64,000 nt of DNA, taken from Oscarella lobularis. Lineage: Eukaryota; Porifera; Homoscleromorpha; Homosclerophorida; Oscarellidae. The notes beneath the pieces were generated by a model that saw nothing but the letters and a program-made list of their open reading frames with translations, made no database searches and was not told the DNA's origin. Both the position numbers and the translations under genes were made by a program. Shown here piece by piece: positions 1 to 10,167 of this stretch (positions are counted from its first letter, which is position 1; every line of letters begins with the position of its first letter). The stretch is from positions 62,001-126,000 of the forward strand of contig NC_089186.1 of the NCBI RefSeq assembly GCF_947507565.1, read 5' to 3'.

Positions 1-2712
1 CTGCCAAATGAACATGGAGTGATAGACGAAGTTTGGAAATTTGACATACGAACATTGACGTGGACGCCGCTTGTCATCCCAACTTTTGATAGCTCCTTCA
101 ATTTACTCAAAAACACGGCAGTTTTTCATAAAAGAACGGGAGTGTTAATGCTGCTAAGCAATAGTACTGTTACATTTTACAACGCTGCTGAAAGTATCAT
201 CGTATCTACGAGAACAGGCGACTGGTACGGTAGAACGGATATACGGTATGTACCAGTAACAGACGACTCAGTGACACGCTTCGCTAGCAGCATAATTGGT
301 GTTGATACTGATCAAGGCGTGATGCTGATAGGGTCACTCTCTCATTCAGACAACTTGGAGGCATGGATAATAGATAAAGATCGACTAGACGTCGTGATAG
401 TATTGCTCGAACAAAGAAAAAGCCCATTACCAGTAAGATTTTCTCTTCAATCGATAGACCCGCCTAAACTAGCTCCCGCCCTCCCTTATTATAAAAGGGC
501 TGTAGAGATGGATCCCGGAGATGCGTGTTCTACAGCACTTTTTGTGGGCGACTTAGTTTTCATTATCAGTTGGTTTGACTTTTGGCAACTGAACTTAAAA
601 GACAGTATGTGGACTTTATACGACTATGACAGGCAGCCGAACTTCCAAGATGCCGTTGCTGTAGTTTTTGGAAAAAACCATCTCGTTGCTTTTGGAAGAG
701 AATTACAGACTGCAGTACAAAAGCCAGTAGAAAAATCAAAATACGAGCTATGGATCTACACGGCTAATCAACGACTATGGACATTTCCGGTACAGCAGAG
801 CAGACAAAGACCCCCAAATCAACCGTATGCGACCTTGACGACAATGCAAAACAAATCGCTGATTCTATGTGGGAGCGAAGACAACGTTGCCGATCTCTGG
901 ATTTTGACAGTGAACATTTCCAAGATGACTGCCACGTGGCAAGGCCCTATTATCGAGTCGAAAAGCAAGACGAAGTATCCACTACTAATGATGAGTGTTT
1001 ATGGTAGAGCCATTCACTCATCAGTCGTAGACAATACTTTATATGTTTACGGCGGAGATCAATACGGACCGTGCAACATGGATGTGATGCAGATAAATCT
1101 AAGCAAATCTGTAGACCCTTTTCAGCCAGTAAAATTGCGTGTAGAAAGTTGCGTTTGGGCAAGCGCAGTAGTTGGCAGCTACCTATTTTATACAGCAGAT
1201 GTCCAAATCGAAGCCACCAAATCTCTACAAATAATTGATCTTGATAGCGGCAATCGCGAAGTGATAGCATTGAACGAGAACATCAGGCATCCAGAATTCT
1301 GCCTTGCGACTAATAAAAATAAACTTGTGACATGGATTTCATCAAAGAACTACTATGAAACAGGATTTAGGACTTGGTCTCTCTACATGTTTCAACCAGG
1401 TTGCTCTCCTGGAATGTACAGCAAAGATTTCAAAAAATATCCGTGCCGACCGTGCCCACGAGGAACGTTCAGTGACAAACCAGGCACAACAACATGCCAC
1501 AACTGTCCCGGTGGAATGACTACGCCATTGGGGTCAACATCAATAAAGAACTGCACTTGTGATAAAAACGTCTGTTATCATGGGAAATGCTCAATACAAC
1601 CAGATTACACAGCTCTGTGCATATGCAACGCGGGATTTACAGGAAGAAATTGTCAATATCCCGCACACTTTCTCATCGGCTTTGGATCAGTGATTGGTAC
1701 ACTTGTACTTGTGGCATTTCTCTATTGTGCTGATCGAATAAGAAAACATCGAAAAGCAGCATCGAGCAGAGGTGAACAACTAGAAGAAACACAATTTGTG
1801 CTGAATCAAGCAAAACAAACGTTGATGGAGCTGTCTAACATATGGTCAGTTGAAACTGAAGAAATCTCTTTCAAGAACGTGATTGGGCGTGGATCGTTTG
1901 GCGACGTGTGGAGTGCCGAGTATCGCGATCAAATCGTCGCTATCAAGGTGCTCAAAATCAAAGCCGACGACTGCACTGACGAACAACTGAAAGAGTTCAA
2001 TGACGAAAGCGAACTATTAAGATCAGTCTTTCACGCAAATATTGTTCGCTTCATCGGAACGGGTAAAAACGTCGAAGGCAAGCCATTCATTGTGCTCGAG
2101 TATATGGAACGAGGTTCGGTGCGACACGAGTTGGACACTAATTACGCCTACACACAAACGGAACTGAAGCTTCAAGTCAAATGGGCTATGGATGCAGCAA
2201 AGGGCATGCGCCATCTGCACGCAATCGAACGAATGCACAGAGATCTCAAGGGCGACAACTTGCTGATCAATGATCGTGGAGTGGTCAAAGTGGCTGATTT
2301 GGGATGCACGAAACTCGTACCAAAGATCACAAAGGGTCACGAGACCAGGAGAGGGACAAAGGCCGTGGGAACGGCTCTATTTCGAGCCCCTGAAATAATT
2401 CGTGGAAGGGACTACGATTCGTCTGTGGACGTCTACAGCTACGGAATTACCTTGTGGGAAATCCAAACAGCGAAGCATCCTTATGACAATCAGCTCCAGC
2501 TGGGCGCAACGGTGAGAGATATTTTAGATCGAGTCGTTGGAGAAGATCTTCGTCCGGAGTTTCCCACCTACTGCGACAAAGAAATGAGAAAATTGACCCA
2601 GTCATGCTGGCACAAAAGCCCGTTTCGTCGGCCTACCTTTGATGACATCATACACAAGTTGAAGGCAATAAGCTCTCGCGATCTCATAGGTGAGATCATT
2701 ACCTGTAAATAA
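1..2712 (+). CDS. Kelch/EGF-like transmembrane TKL-family receptor kinase (5' partial)
   Basis: The frame is open from base 1, so the gene starts left of the window; 903 residues are visible, all in one exon. The first ~470 residues have Kelch beta-propeller-like repeats (for example VVDNTLYVYGGDQYG near nt 1024-1062). A cysteine-rich stretch of the GCC2/GCC3 or ephrin-receptor-like type (nt 1400-1560) follows, then one EGF module (nt 1555-1655) and a membrane segment (nt 1666-1731). The cytoplasmic kinase has a glycine loop GRGSFG (about nt 1885-1902), VAIK lysine (nt 1936-1947), HRDLKGDN loop (nt 2236-2259) and a late-lobe DVYSYGITLWE. HRDLKGDN is the TKL/serine-threonine type, not the tyrosine-kinase HRDLAARN. 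The magnesium motif is DLG instead of DFG. It is probably a cell-surface receptor signalling through a Raf/MLK-like kinase; ligand unknown. A good donor (nt 2690) lies just before the stop, so an alternative 3' end is possible. Confidence 0.85.
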   Translation: MPNEHGVIDEVWKFDIRTLTWTPLVIPTFDSSFNLLKNTAVFHKRTGVLMLLSNSTVTFYNAAESIIVSTRTGDWYGRTDIRYVPVTDDSVTRFASSIIGVDTDQGVMLIGSLSHSDNLEAWIIDKDRLDVVIVLLEQRKSPLPVRFSLQSIDPPKLAPALPYYKRAVEMDPGDACSTALFVGDLVFIISWFDFWQLNLKDSMWTLYDYDRQPNFQDAVAVVFGKNHLVAFGRELQTAVQKPVEKSKYELWIYTANQRLWTFPVQQSRQRPPNQPYATLTTMQNKSLILCGSEDNVADLWILTVNISKMTATWQGPIIESKSKTKYPLLMMSVYGRAIHSSVVDNTLYVYGGDQYGPCNMDVMQINLSKSVDPFQPVKLRVESCVWASAVVGSYLFYTADVQIEATKSLQIIDLDSGNREVIALNENIRHPEFCLATNKNKLVTWISSKNYYETGFRTWSLYMFQPGCSPGMYSKDFKKYPCRPCPRGTFSDKPGTTTCHNCPGGMTTPLGSTSIKNCTCDKNVCYHGKCSIQPDYTALCICNAGFTGRNCQYPAHFLIGFGSVIGTLVLVAFLYCADRIRKHRKAASSRGEQLEETQFVLNQAKQTLMELSNIWSVETEEISFKNVIGRGSFGDVWSAEYRDQIVAIKVLKIKADDCTDEQLKEFNDESELLRSVFHANIVRFIGTGKNVEGKPFIVLEYMERGSVRHELDTNYAYTQTELKLQVKWAMDAAKGMRHLHAIERMHRDLKGDNLLINDRGVVKVADLGCTKLVPKITKGHETRRGTKAVGTALFRAPEIIRGRDYDSSVDVYSYGITLWEIQTAKHPYDNQLQLGATVRDILDRVVGEDLRPEFPTYCDKEMRKLTQSCWHKSPFRRPTFDDIIHKLKAISSRDLIGEIITCK

Positions 2713-3328
2713 ATTAATGAAATTAGAGAATCTGTACACTTTATTAGCCCTTAGGATTAATTACTTTACAATTACTGTACTACAATGCTGATATAATGTA
2801 GTAAACTACGAGGTAATTACTCTCATCTAACCTATCTGACGTTTGTTTAGATTTCAATTAAGGATCTTGTGCGCAGTCTTCTCAAAATGCTGTTGGTAAG
2901 TAACCACTCTTTTTCAATTCTTTTTCACCCTGTTCTGTCTACCGTTTACGTTTGAAGTGAAGGATCGTTCGCGCAGTCTTCTTAGGGTACTTGCGGAAAG
3001 AAAAACTCATTTCCCAAACATTTTAGCTGTTTTTGTGATGCTTCAGTCTATATTTTTTACGTTTTACGTGCACATGTTTGTCTCGCCGAGAAAAGCAGCC
3101 AACCCGCCGTCTAGTAGCTTCATGGGAGTTACTCAGCCAATCTTCTAACCTAGATCCACCCCTTCATACCTTCCAATGAAGGAAATCTCCCCTTGAGTTC
3201 GAAAAACGACGACGTTAAGAAACGAAGGAGGCCCGGATATACACGAGTGTGTACATAAACATTGAGCGATAAAAAAATAAGCAGCAGCAGCAGCAGTCAC
3301 TCGTGACAAAAACAAATCGGAAATTCAA
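2713..3328. other. Intergenic, with a short direct duplication
   Basis: No convincing gene. Two similar stretches near 2857-2890 and 2955-2992 share an AAGGATC..CGCAGTCTTCT core and may be a small tandem duplication or unused alternative 3' exons of the kinase. A CAG trinucleotide run (five units) lies at about 3281-3297. The open frame at 2957-3148 (63 codons) has no recognisable similarity. Confidence 0.5.
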
Positions 3329-4966
3329 TTAGTCCACCCAAGGACCCCAAAATCCTTCATACCTGTGAATAGCCGCATCACAGGCAGCCGGATCCTTATT
3401 CCCGCGTTCTGGATTGTAAAACGTCTCCTGATACTTGGCCAGCTTCTGCTGCATTTGCTTCAGCATATCTCCCATAGAAGCAGCCAGATTATTCCTCTCT
3501 TCCGGATCTTCTTTGATATTGAAAAGGCAGCCTGTACCACAGTCCTCCGTTATATCAATTCCGCCTGTCGGATGGCCATCAGTCGTATTGGGAAACTGAG
3601 GACCCGTCCATCCGGCAGTGCCAACTTTCCCAATAAGAATCTTATAGTCTCCACTAACCAGCCCCTGGACCATATCGCGTCCACCAATAGGAACATCCTG
3701 ACGCGGAGACGTCGTGACTTGACCCGAAACATAAGGCCACATATTCATGCTATCAATAGGAGGAAGCTTAGCAGCCGCCGCTTTAGCATCACTAGGATCA
3801 ACGCCAGCAAAATGACAAAACGTCGCATACCAATCACAAACGGCAATACTCCCATTGAGCTTCTTTCCACGCATCGACTCGGGAACAAATCCACCAGAAA
3901 CGAAAGCATTGACTCTAACGCCTCCTTGCCAATTGCTCGTCTTGCCTCCCTTGAGCGGATAATTGTTTGCACCGCCACCGGCGTATTCGGGGCCACCGTT
4001 ATCCGCACTCACCACCATCAACGTGTTATTCCACATGCCCTTCTGTTTGAACGCGTTCGTGACGTTGCCAATAACGTCGTCGAGATAATTCACCATGGCG
4101 TGATAAATCTGTCGAGTTTTGTCGTCAATGAAGCTGAATTTCTCCGCATACGATTGGGGAACTTGAAGAGGCGTGTGGGCAATGTGAGGAGCGTAGTAGA
4201 GAAAGAGAGGAATCGAAGGATCGTGATTCTGTAGCACCTGAAGCACGTGCTGCTCAAACAGATACTCCTCATAACCGGTTCCGTTCTGATGATACGCAGG
4301 CTGCTCAGTCATCCAGAGATCGTTAATTCCTCCCTTTACCCCCTTACAGCTACCGACTTTAGTCGTATAATAATCGTTATCGTGATGAAAATAACCGAAG
4401 CTCGTGTTGAAGCCACGTCCGAGAGGAATGTGATCTCGCGTTGCCATGCCAGCGTCCCACTTTCCGACCTGATGCGTAGCGTATCCACCCTGTTTCATTT
4501 TCTCTGCAATAACCGTCATGTTGCGTGGTATGCCTTGAAATCCGCCAATGGGATCTTTGGCGTTGTGCATCGTTGCGTCTCCGTTGTTGACGTTCACGTG
4601 AATGGGGAGGCGTCCGCTGAGGAGGGAGGAGCGAGTCGGCGAGCAGACGTTGTGGACGTAGTGATGATCGAGTTCAATTCCTTCAGCGCATAATTTGTCG
4701 AAGTTGGGCGTTTGGACTTCTTTCGTTGCCACGGCGCGGTGGTAGCCGACGTTCGACCAGCCCCAGTCGTCGACAAGGACCATGAAAATGTGAGGCTTTG
4801 CATCCGCCTTGGATGCAGACACTAGAAGAAAAGCTCACGTTAATAAATGCAGTGAGACAGTAATTCCGTAGTCATGCCACATAATGTATATACGCGTGAA
4901 CTCGGTCTTCATACCTGCACTTAGAAACCCAAGCACTAAGGCGCTGAAGCTTTTGATGCAGTGCAT
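3329..4966 (-). CDS. Secreted/lysosomal arylsulfatase (ARSB-like)
   Basis: Two exons, 4966..4915 and 4821..3329, join in phase to 514 residues. Exon 1 encodes a signal peptide (MHCIKSFSALVLGFLSA). The mature protein is a type I sulfatase of the arylsulfatase B group: metal-binding VDD near residue 35, the CSPTR signature with the cysteine (about residue 77) that becomes formylglycine, PHIAHTPL, SADNGG and the PLKGGK lysine. It should hydrolyse sulfate esters, for example of sulfated glycans, in lysosome or outside the cell. Odd: the usual GKWHLG motif reads GKWDAG, so the histidine near the catalytic lysine is replaced by aspartate, which may change activity. Length is normal for the family. 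It is divergent with KXD1, 242 bp between start codons. Confidence 0.9.
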
Positions 4967-5208
4967 TCTGGGTGGTAACTAATCACGCGATTAGGTCATG
5001 AGATGAGCTCTCACGCTTTTCACGCACTCCCAGCCACCATTTCGAAAAACCAATGAAATTTCAGTGCTTTATTCGGAAAATTCTAGTCTAGTCTAGGCCA
5101 CGGATTCGTACAGCAAATAATGAAATTCGACGACACGTGACGTCCAGTGATGTACGCATTTCTTGACTGGTACGGTCACTACGGTCACACTACAGCGTAG
5201 TTCTCGCG
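4967..5208. promoter_or_regulatory. Shared divergent promoter, arylsulfatase/KXD1
   Basis: This 242 bp gap separates the two outward-facing start codons (4966 minus, 5209 plus) and must hold both promoters and 5' leaders. No clear TATA box was seen. Confidence 0.5.
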
Positions 5209-5787
5209 ATGGCTCACAAAGGGAGCGCCCTCCTGACAGCTGTGGGGCGTGAACGATCGTACAGCGGCTCGGAATCGAGCCCACGCTCACCTCGATATCC
5301 CGTCGTGTCCCGTTCGCGATCAGAAACCGAGTCCACGGCGTCGTCGGTCACGAAAAACAACGAAGAAACTCAAGAAACCGCGTTGCAAGACCCGGATAGA
5401 TGGGATATTGTCGCAGATGACGAAACCAACATGGCGCACTCTAACGAACCGTTCAGCGCTCGCATCGCCGGCCTCGTCAATCACGAAGACGTCGAATCGG
5501 TTCTCGAGCTCCAATCGAATATGCTAAGTCGATTCGAAAAGGCGAACGCGCAAATGGACCGCTTCAACGAGCTATCAGCGAATCGATTCCAAGAAACGCA
5601 GGAACTCTTTCGAAATTACACGCGATTGCTGTCGCGAATGAAGCGCGATCTAAACTCGGTCTTTCGACGTATCAAAGATTTGAAGCAGAAGCTCGACGGG
5701 CAATTGCCAGTCGAAGCAATGAGAGCAGCTGCACTGGAACGAGATCGAGAGAAAGACGATACCAATAGTGAGGATAACGAACAGTAG
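5209..5787 (+). CDS. KXD1: KxDL motif-containing protein 1 (BORC subunit)
   Basis: A single exon encodes 192 residues. The centre (about residues 85-165) follows KXD1: a helix with QSNMLSRFEKANAQMDRFNE, then MKRDLNSVFRRIKDLKQKL, which contains the family's R-DL..IFRRI segment. Known KXD1 is part of the BORC complex on lysosomes, which recruits ARL8 and kinesin for outward lysosome movement, and is related to BLOC-1 subunits. The N-terminal 80 residues are serine- and acid-rich, longer than in vertebrates and probably disordered; the C-terminal tail is charged. The start ATG at 5209 is the first in frame. Confidence 0.9.
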   Translation: MAHKGSALLTAVGRERSYSGSESSPRSPRYPVVSRSRSETESTASSVTKNNEETQETALQDPDRWDIVADDETNMAHSNEPFSARIAGLVNHEDVESVLELQSNMLSRFEKANAQMDRFNELSANRFQETQELFRNYTRLLSRMKRDLNSVFRRIKDLKQKLDGQLPVEAMRAAALERDREKDDTNSEDNEQ

Positions 5788-6458
5788 CTGATTTTAGGAC
5801 TTTGTGCTAACATTCCAGCATGTAAATAATAATTTTAAGCGTTTATCTGTACATGTCTGACGTCATGCTATTTAACCCTTGAGCACGTGACTTTAAGCCA
5901 TATGAATGAAAGTGTTTAACGCCGTTTTCGACGTTATCGCTTGTCTGCGAACGTCGCGGACTATGCGAAAGTGAGTAACTCAATGTTCAAAACGTTATGA
6001 AACGGTTTTCGTAGCGCGAAACGCGTGATTTAGTCGAAGATTAGAATGAACCGAAGAGGCCACTCCCACCTAGATAAAACACGCTGATCGTAGCTAAAGA
6101 AGGAATTTGACGCACTGTTAGAGTCGTTCAACGGTAGATGACCACTTTCCCTCCATTCGTTCGCGTATTTCGGCGTCGAAACCGACGAACTGAGACCCAA
6201 ACAGCCACAGCTTGTCACGTGTTCGGTTCATTCTTTAGCTGGCGTTTTTAGAGCGGAAATCAAAACCACGCCCTCTTCCGTGCATAAAGAACGCCCCACC
6301 TCCTTATAGAGTTCAGAACTGGCCATGCAATTTTATTGACTTCCTCAAAACATTCATGCACTTGACTATAGGGGGTGGCTTGACTCATCTGTAGGGGGAA
6401 AAGCTTTTCCTACGATTCCTACTAACACATAAAGACGCACACAAAACACTAATTAAAT
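5788..6458. other. Intergenic, 3' flanks of KXD1 and EIF4B
   Basis: The two genes converge here. I see no coding signal beyond short chance frames, no strong repeat and no RNA gene. Confidence 0.5.
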
Positions 6459-8766
6459 CTAAGACTTTTCATCGTCAAAAACGTTCTCCTCCGCCTCATC
6501 AGGCAAGAGAGAAGCAAACTTGCTTGGCTTGCTCCAATCCTAAAACGAATCAATAATTAATTATCTAATCTATTGACTAATACACGCATACCTGTTCTTT
6601 TGGCTCTTCATAGACAGGCGCAGCCTTTCGTTCTCCTTTCGGTGCAGCGCGATCTTTTCCACCGCCGCCCCTGTGCCCCCTTCCTCTTCCTCGTCCACGT
6701 GACTCCCCTCCTCTACCACCCCGTCCCCTTGCACCCCTCTCTATCACGGCTTTCTCTTCCTCCTTCAAAGGAGCCCTCCAGTCGTCCAGCTCATCAGCTG
6801 AGCCAGTGGATGACGATTTCTTTACTCTGGGTCTTTCAACTTGTTTGACTGGAGCCACAAGTGTCTGCTCTTTTTCTGGGCGTTTCTCCTCTGCCTCTTC
6901 TTTCTTTTCTTGCTCCTCGCTCATCTTCCTCAATTTTTCTTCTATTTGTCGTTCCCTTGCCGCTGTGTCGACCGGTTTTGCGGCTCCGAAGACGCTGCTT
7001 GCTTTGGCTCGTTTCTCTTCCTCCTCTTTTCGTGTCTCTTCCTCTTCTTCCTTCTTCTCTCTCTTCTTTCTTAGTTTCTCTTCGATTTCGCGCTCACGTG
7101 CCGCCGTATCGACGGGCTTTGCACCGCCAAAAATTGACGGTGAGGAAACAGCCGAAGAGGGTGACTCACTCTCAATAGAAATAGATCTTGGTTTTAAATT
7201 CAATCTCGGCCTCTCACTTGGCGGCGGACCATCATCTACACAAAATATTTCAGGTAAAATTACTCGTGGACCTTGTAAGTAATTTTCTACAAAACTAGTA
7301 AAATTACTCATAGACCTTGTGAGTAATTTTCTATGAAAAGTAAAATTACCCATGGACCCTGTGAGGAATAAATTTCTATGAGAATACCGGCTGCCTGAGT
7401 ATATAATTCTATACTCAGGAAGACAGCCTTTGCCTTGGAGTATATCAATATATCCTTTTTCTAATGACCACGAAAGCCTAGCTTCTATCTAATCTTTTCA
7501 CCTCTGTATCTACTTGGATTGGAGCGTCCCCCTTGTCTCCAAGGACGGCTTTCTTCCTGATCATAATCCCGTCTCCTGTAGCGATCCCCTCCTCCATAGC
7601 GATCCCCTCCTCCATAGCGATCTCCTCCTCCATATCGATCTCCCCCATAGCGATCGCCCCCTCCATAGCGATCGCCCCCGCCGTAGCGATCTCCTCCATA
7701 GCGATCGCCGCCACTTCCTCGTGACGAACGATAGTCGTTGTCTCGATTTGGCACGACGTCCGGAAGAGATTCCCCGCGTTTCCACTCGTGATCATAATCA
7801 CGTGGCTGGCGATCATAGTCGCCTCTTCTGTCCCTCGGATCTCGATCCCCACCACCTAAAATAATAAATATATACATATTAATTGATTCTATGTACACGT
7901 GACCGACTTTGCGTGTGATCGGCGAGGTCGACTCGAATGCGCCGATTCTTGAGCGTCTGATCGCTCATCGCCATGGCTTCCATCAGAGACTGAACGTTCT
8001 CGAATTCCGCGTAGCCAAATCCTTTCATACGACCACCGGTATCCCGTGGCAACCGCACGGAAACAACATTCAACTAAAAAGAAAAATAATCAATAATTAG
8101 ATAATAACAAATACTAATTTACTTTGGCTCGTTTAAAAAACTCTTCAATATCTTCGACTTCGACGTCATAAGGACAATTTCCGATGAATGCTGTATAGGG
8201 AGGCTGCTTGGGAAAACGCGATGGATCAAGTTGGGCTTGCTCTCTTGCTGCACGAGGAGCTGTAGGAAGCTTGCTTCGATCAATAATAGCCTGTCGACGA
8301 GACTGCTCCCCTTCGCCACTCGCCCAAGGACTGTACGGAGCTTCAAAGGAAAAAAAAAAAAGAGACAAAGAGTAGAGTAAGAAATCCATAATAATTATCC
8401 CCTACATGCATACATGCTATGTACTCAAAACAGAAACTTTGCAACGTATCTCGCGTTTCAACTACTCACGTGCTCTACGTTTCGTTCTGACGTCATATTA
8501 TGCTTTCGAGGCGGTTTGACGACATGCGGCGTTCAAACGCTCGTGAAATGCACTTACTCTCGAGTTGCGAGTCGTCTACTTCGTCGGCCCAGCTCGATGT
8601 CGAGGCCGATGGTCCGCTGCCGCCGCCGGAGACGCTTTTCTCGGCGAGGAAATCGTTCAGAGCCAGGGTCTTGCCCTTCGCCTTCTTCTTTTTGCCTAGT
8701 GAGAACGGATCGAGCTCGGTAGTGAGGAAAAACCGTGTAGTTTCGCCTACCTGAAACGGCAGCCAT
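6459..8766 (-). CDS. EIF4B: Eukaryotic translation initiation factor 4B
   Basis: Seven exons, 8766..8751, 8695..8558, 8340..8123, 8073..7899, 7855..7502, 7235..6592 and 6539..6459, join in phase to 541 residues. The order matches eIF4B: a start tip followed by a lysine-rich block and LALNDFLAE, the RSKLPTAPRAARE linker, an RRM (about residues 99-176, PPYTAFIGNCPYD and KGFGYAEF), a DRYGG repeat region (exon 5, eight or nine copies), then two copies of FGxAKPVDTAARE (one GGAKP, one GAAKP), an RG-rich tract and an acidic C-terminus. eIF4B stimulates the eIF4A helicase during ribosome scanning; the DRYG region self-associates and binds eIF3. The duplicated PVDTAARE block is a local feature. The minute first exon (16 nt) is inferred from splice consensus and the family N-terminus. 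Confidence 0.93.
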
Positions 8767-9425
8767 GTGGTCCTACAAACGTACGCACGTTACACAAGTG
8801 TCCCGGTTTACCTTTTCATCGAGAACTCATGTTTCGTCGTTTATCGTGCCATCGCTTTAGCAGCAGACGCTCTCTGTAAGCCCAAAGTTTCTCGATCAAT
8901 CTCCAACGATGCTTCGTTCCTACTGTAGAGATCGCGCCTTACTCCTCCGCTCGCGTTCTCTCATCGCGCCCAACAAAAAATATCGTTGGAGAATATATAA
9001 TGCCACACGCGAGGAAAAATAGATTTTCGAAATGCGCACGTGCCAAATGGGCCTTGGAATAATTCGCCGTCCCCGTAAGCTACCCTCTGTTAGCCTGTTC
9101 CTCTCCTAATGATCTCCGAAGGTCGGTCCTCATCTTCCTTCCGGCACAGTTGACGAATTGTTATACGAAGCGGCGCATTTAACGGCGTAATTATTACACG
9201 AAGCGGATCGGTTGACGAACGACGTGTTACTCATAGGCACACATGCACACGAGCCCCAAGACGCTGACCTAGTAACTTCTGTTTCCTCCAAGAAATCAAA
9301 TCACCCTCGCTTTCGAGTCCGTCACTGCTAGGTGAGACGATTGCTACTCATGGCCGCTCCAGCTGTCTTTTACATGATCCTAAGCTTTTTTCAAAGCGGC
9401 ATAATCCTCCTAAGTATATAATAGT
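8767..9425. other. Upstream region of EIF4B with diverged repeat copy
   Basis: The EIF4B promoter must lie at its left edge. From about 8877 the DNA matches a second copy at 9775 and is repeat-derived. No gene seen. Confidence 0.5.
8877..8975. repeat. Copy 1 of a dispersed direct repeat
   Basis: This stretch (starting AAGCCCAAAGTTT, with GTAGAGATCGCGCC and CGCCCAACAAAA) recurs at 9775-9868 with scattered differences. The flanking GAAGCGG...ACGGCG...TTGACGAA motifs at 9170-9240 also recur at 9885-9930, so the duplicated block is a few hundred bases long with internal indels. Confidence 0.7.
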
Positions 9426-9728
9426 CAATTTGACTACGCCGTCTATAGTCAAGTGACGACGGCGCTTGACTACGCCGTCTCTAGTCAAGTGACAACGGCA
9501 TTTGACTACGCCGTCTCTAGTCAAGTGACGACGGCATTTGACTACGCCGTCTATAGTCAAGTGACAACGGCATTTGACTACGCCGTCTATAGTCAAGTGA
9601 CGACGGCATTTGACTATGCCGTCTCTAGTCAAGTGACGACGGCATTTGACTACGCCGTCTATAGTCAAGTGACGACGGCATTTGACTACGCCGTCTATAG
9701 TCAAGTGACGACGGCACTTGATTCCTAT
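9426..9728. repeat. 36-bp minisatellite, about eight copies
   Basis: The unit is TTTGACTACGCCGTCTATAG followed by TCAAGTGACGACGGCA, 36 bp, with few substitutions (CTATAG or CTCTAG, GACGAC or GACAAC). Each unit contains the inverted pair TTGACTA/TAGTCAA and GCCGTC/GACGGC, so units can fold. Because 36 is divisible by three, long open frames appear on both strands; I do not regard them as genes. Confidence 0.9.
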
Positions 9729-9774
9729 AATAGTCAGGCCTCTGAGCATGGCTCAGACTTTGTGTACGTGTATC

Positions 9775-9868
9775 GTAAGCCCAAAGTTTGTCGATCGATC
9801 TCCAACACATCTTCGTTTCTAATGTAGAGATCGCGCCTTTCTCCTCCGCTCTCATCACGCCCAACAAA
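9775..9868. repeat. Copy 2 of the dispersed direct repeat
   Basis: Second copy of the block at 8877-8975, placed right after the 36-bp minisatellite. The following bases carry the same GAAGCGG and TTGACGAA motifs seen after copy 1. Confidence 0.7.
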
Positions 9869-9934
9869 ACACGAAGCGGAGAATTCAACGGCGAAATTAT
9901 TATAAGAAGCGGCAGCACGGTTGACGAAGGACGG

Positions 9935-10100
9935 CGTACAATTACTAAGGTATCGGCACACATGACGGCGTACGTTTACTAAGGGGGAGCGGCACACATG
10001 ACGACGTACGTTTACTAAGAGAGCGGCACACATCATGACGGCGTTCGTTTACTAAGGGAGCGGCACATGACGGCGTACAATTACTAAGGGAGCGGCATCT
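9935..10100. repeat. Degenerate ~34-bp tandem repeat
   Basis: Four or five copies of a unit containing GCGGCACACATGACGGCGTA followed by a short TTACTAAGG spacer. A further copy lies at about 12738-12772, followed by a similar CATCTTTTTT..GTAGAATGAG stretch in both places, so this is part of a dispersed element. Confidence 0.7.
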
Positions 10101-10167
10101 TTTTGGCCCTGAAGCGTTTTTTTAATTTTATTAATTAATTTTGCCATGATGCATCTTTTTTTTGTAG

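Noticed and set aside
3365-4234. 289-codon plus-strand frame
   Set aside because: It is the antisense shadow of the arylsulfatase exon, which has intact catalytic motifs on the minus strand.
9348-9827. Open frames on both strands of the 36-bp minisatellite with a 12-residue repeat
   Set aside because: A 36-bp unit without stops keeps several frames open automatically; no other coding evidence.
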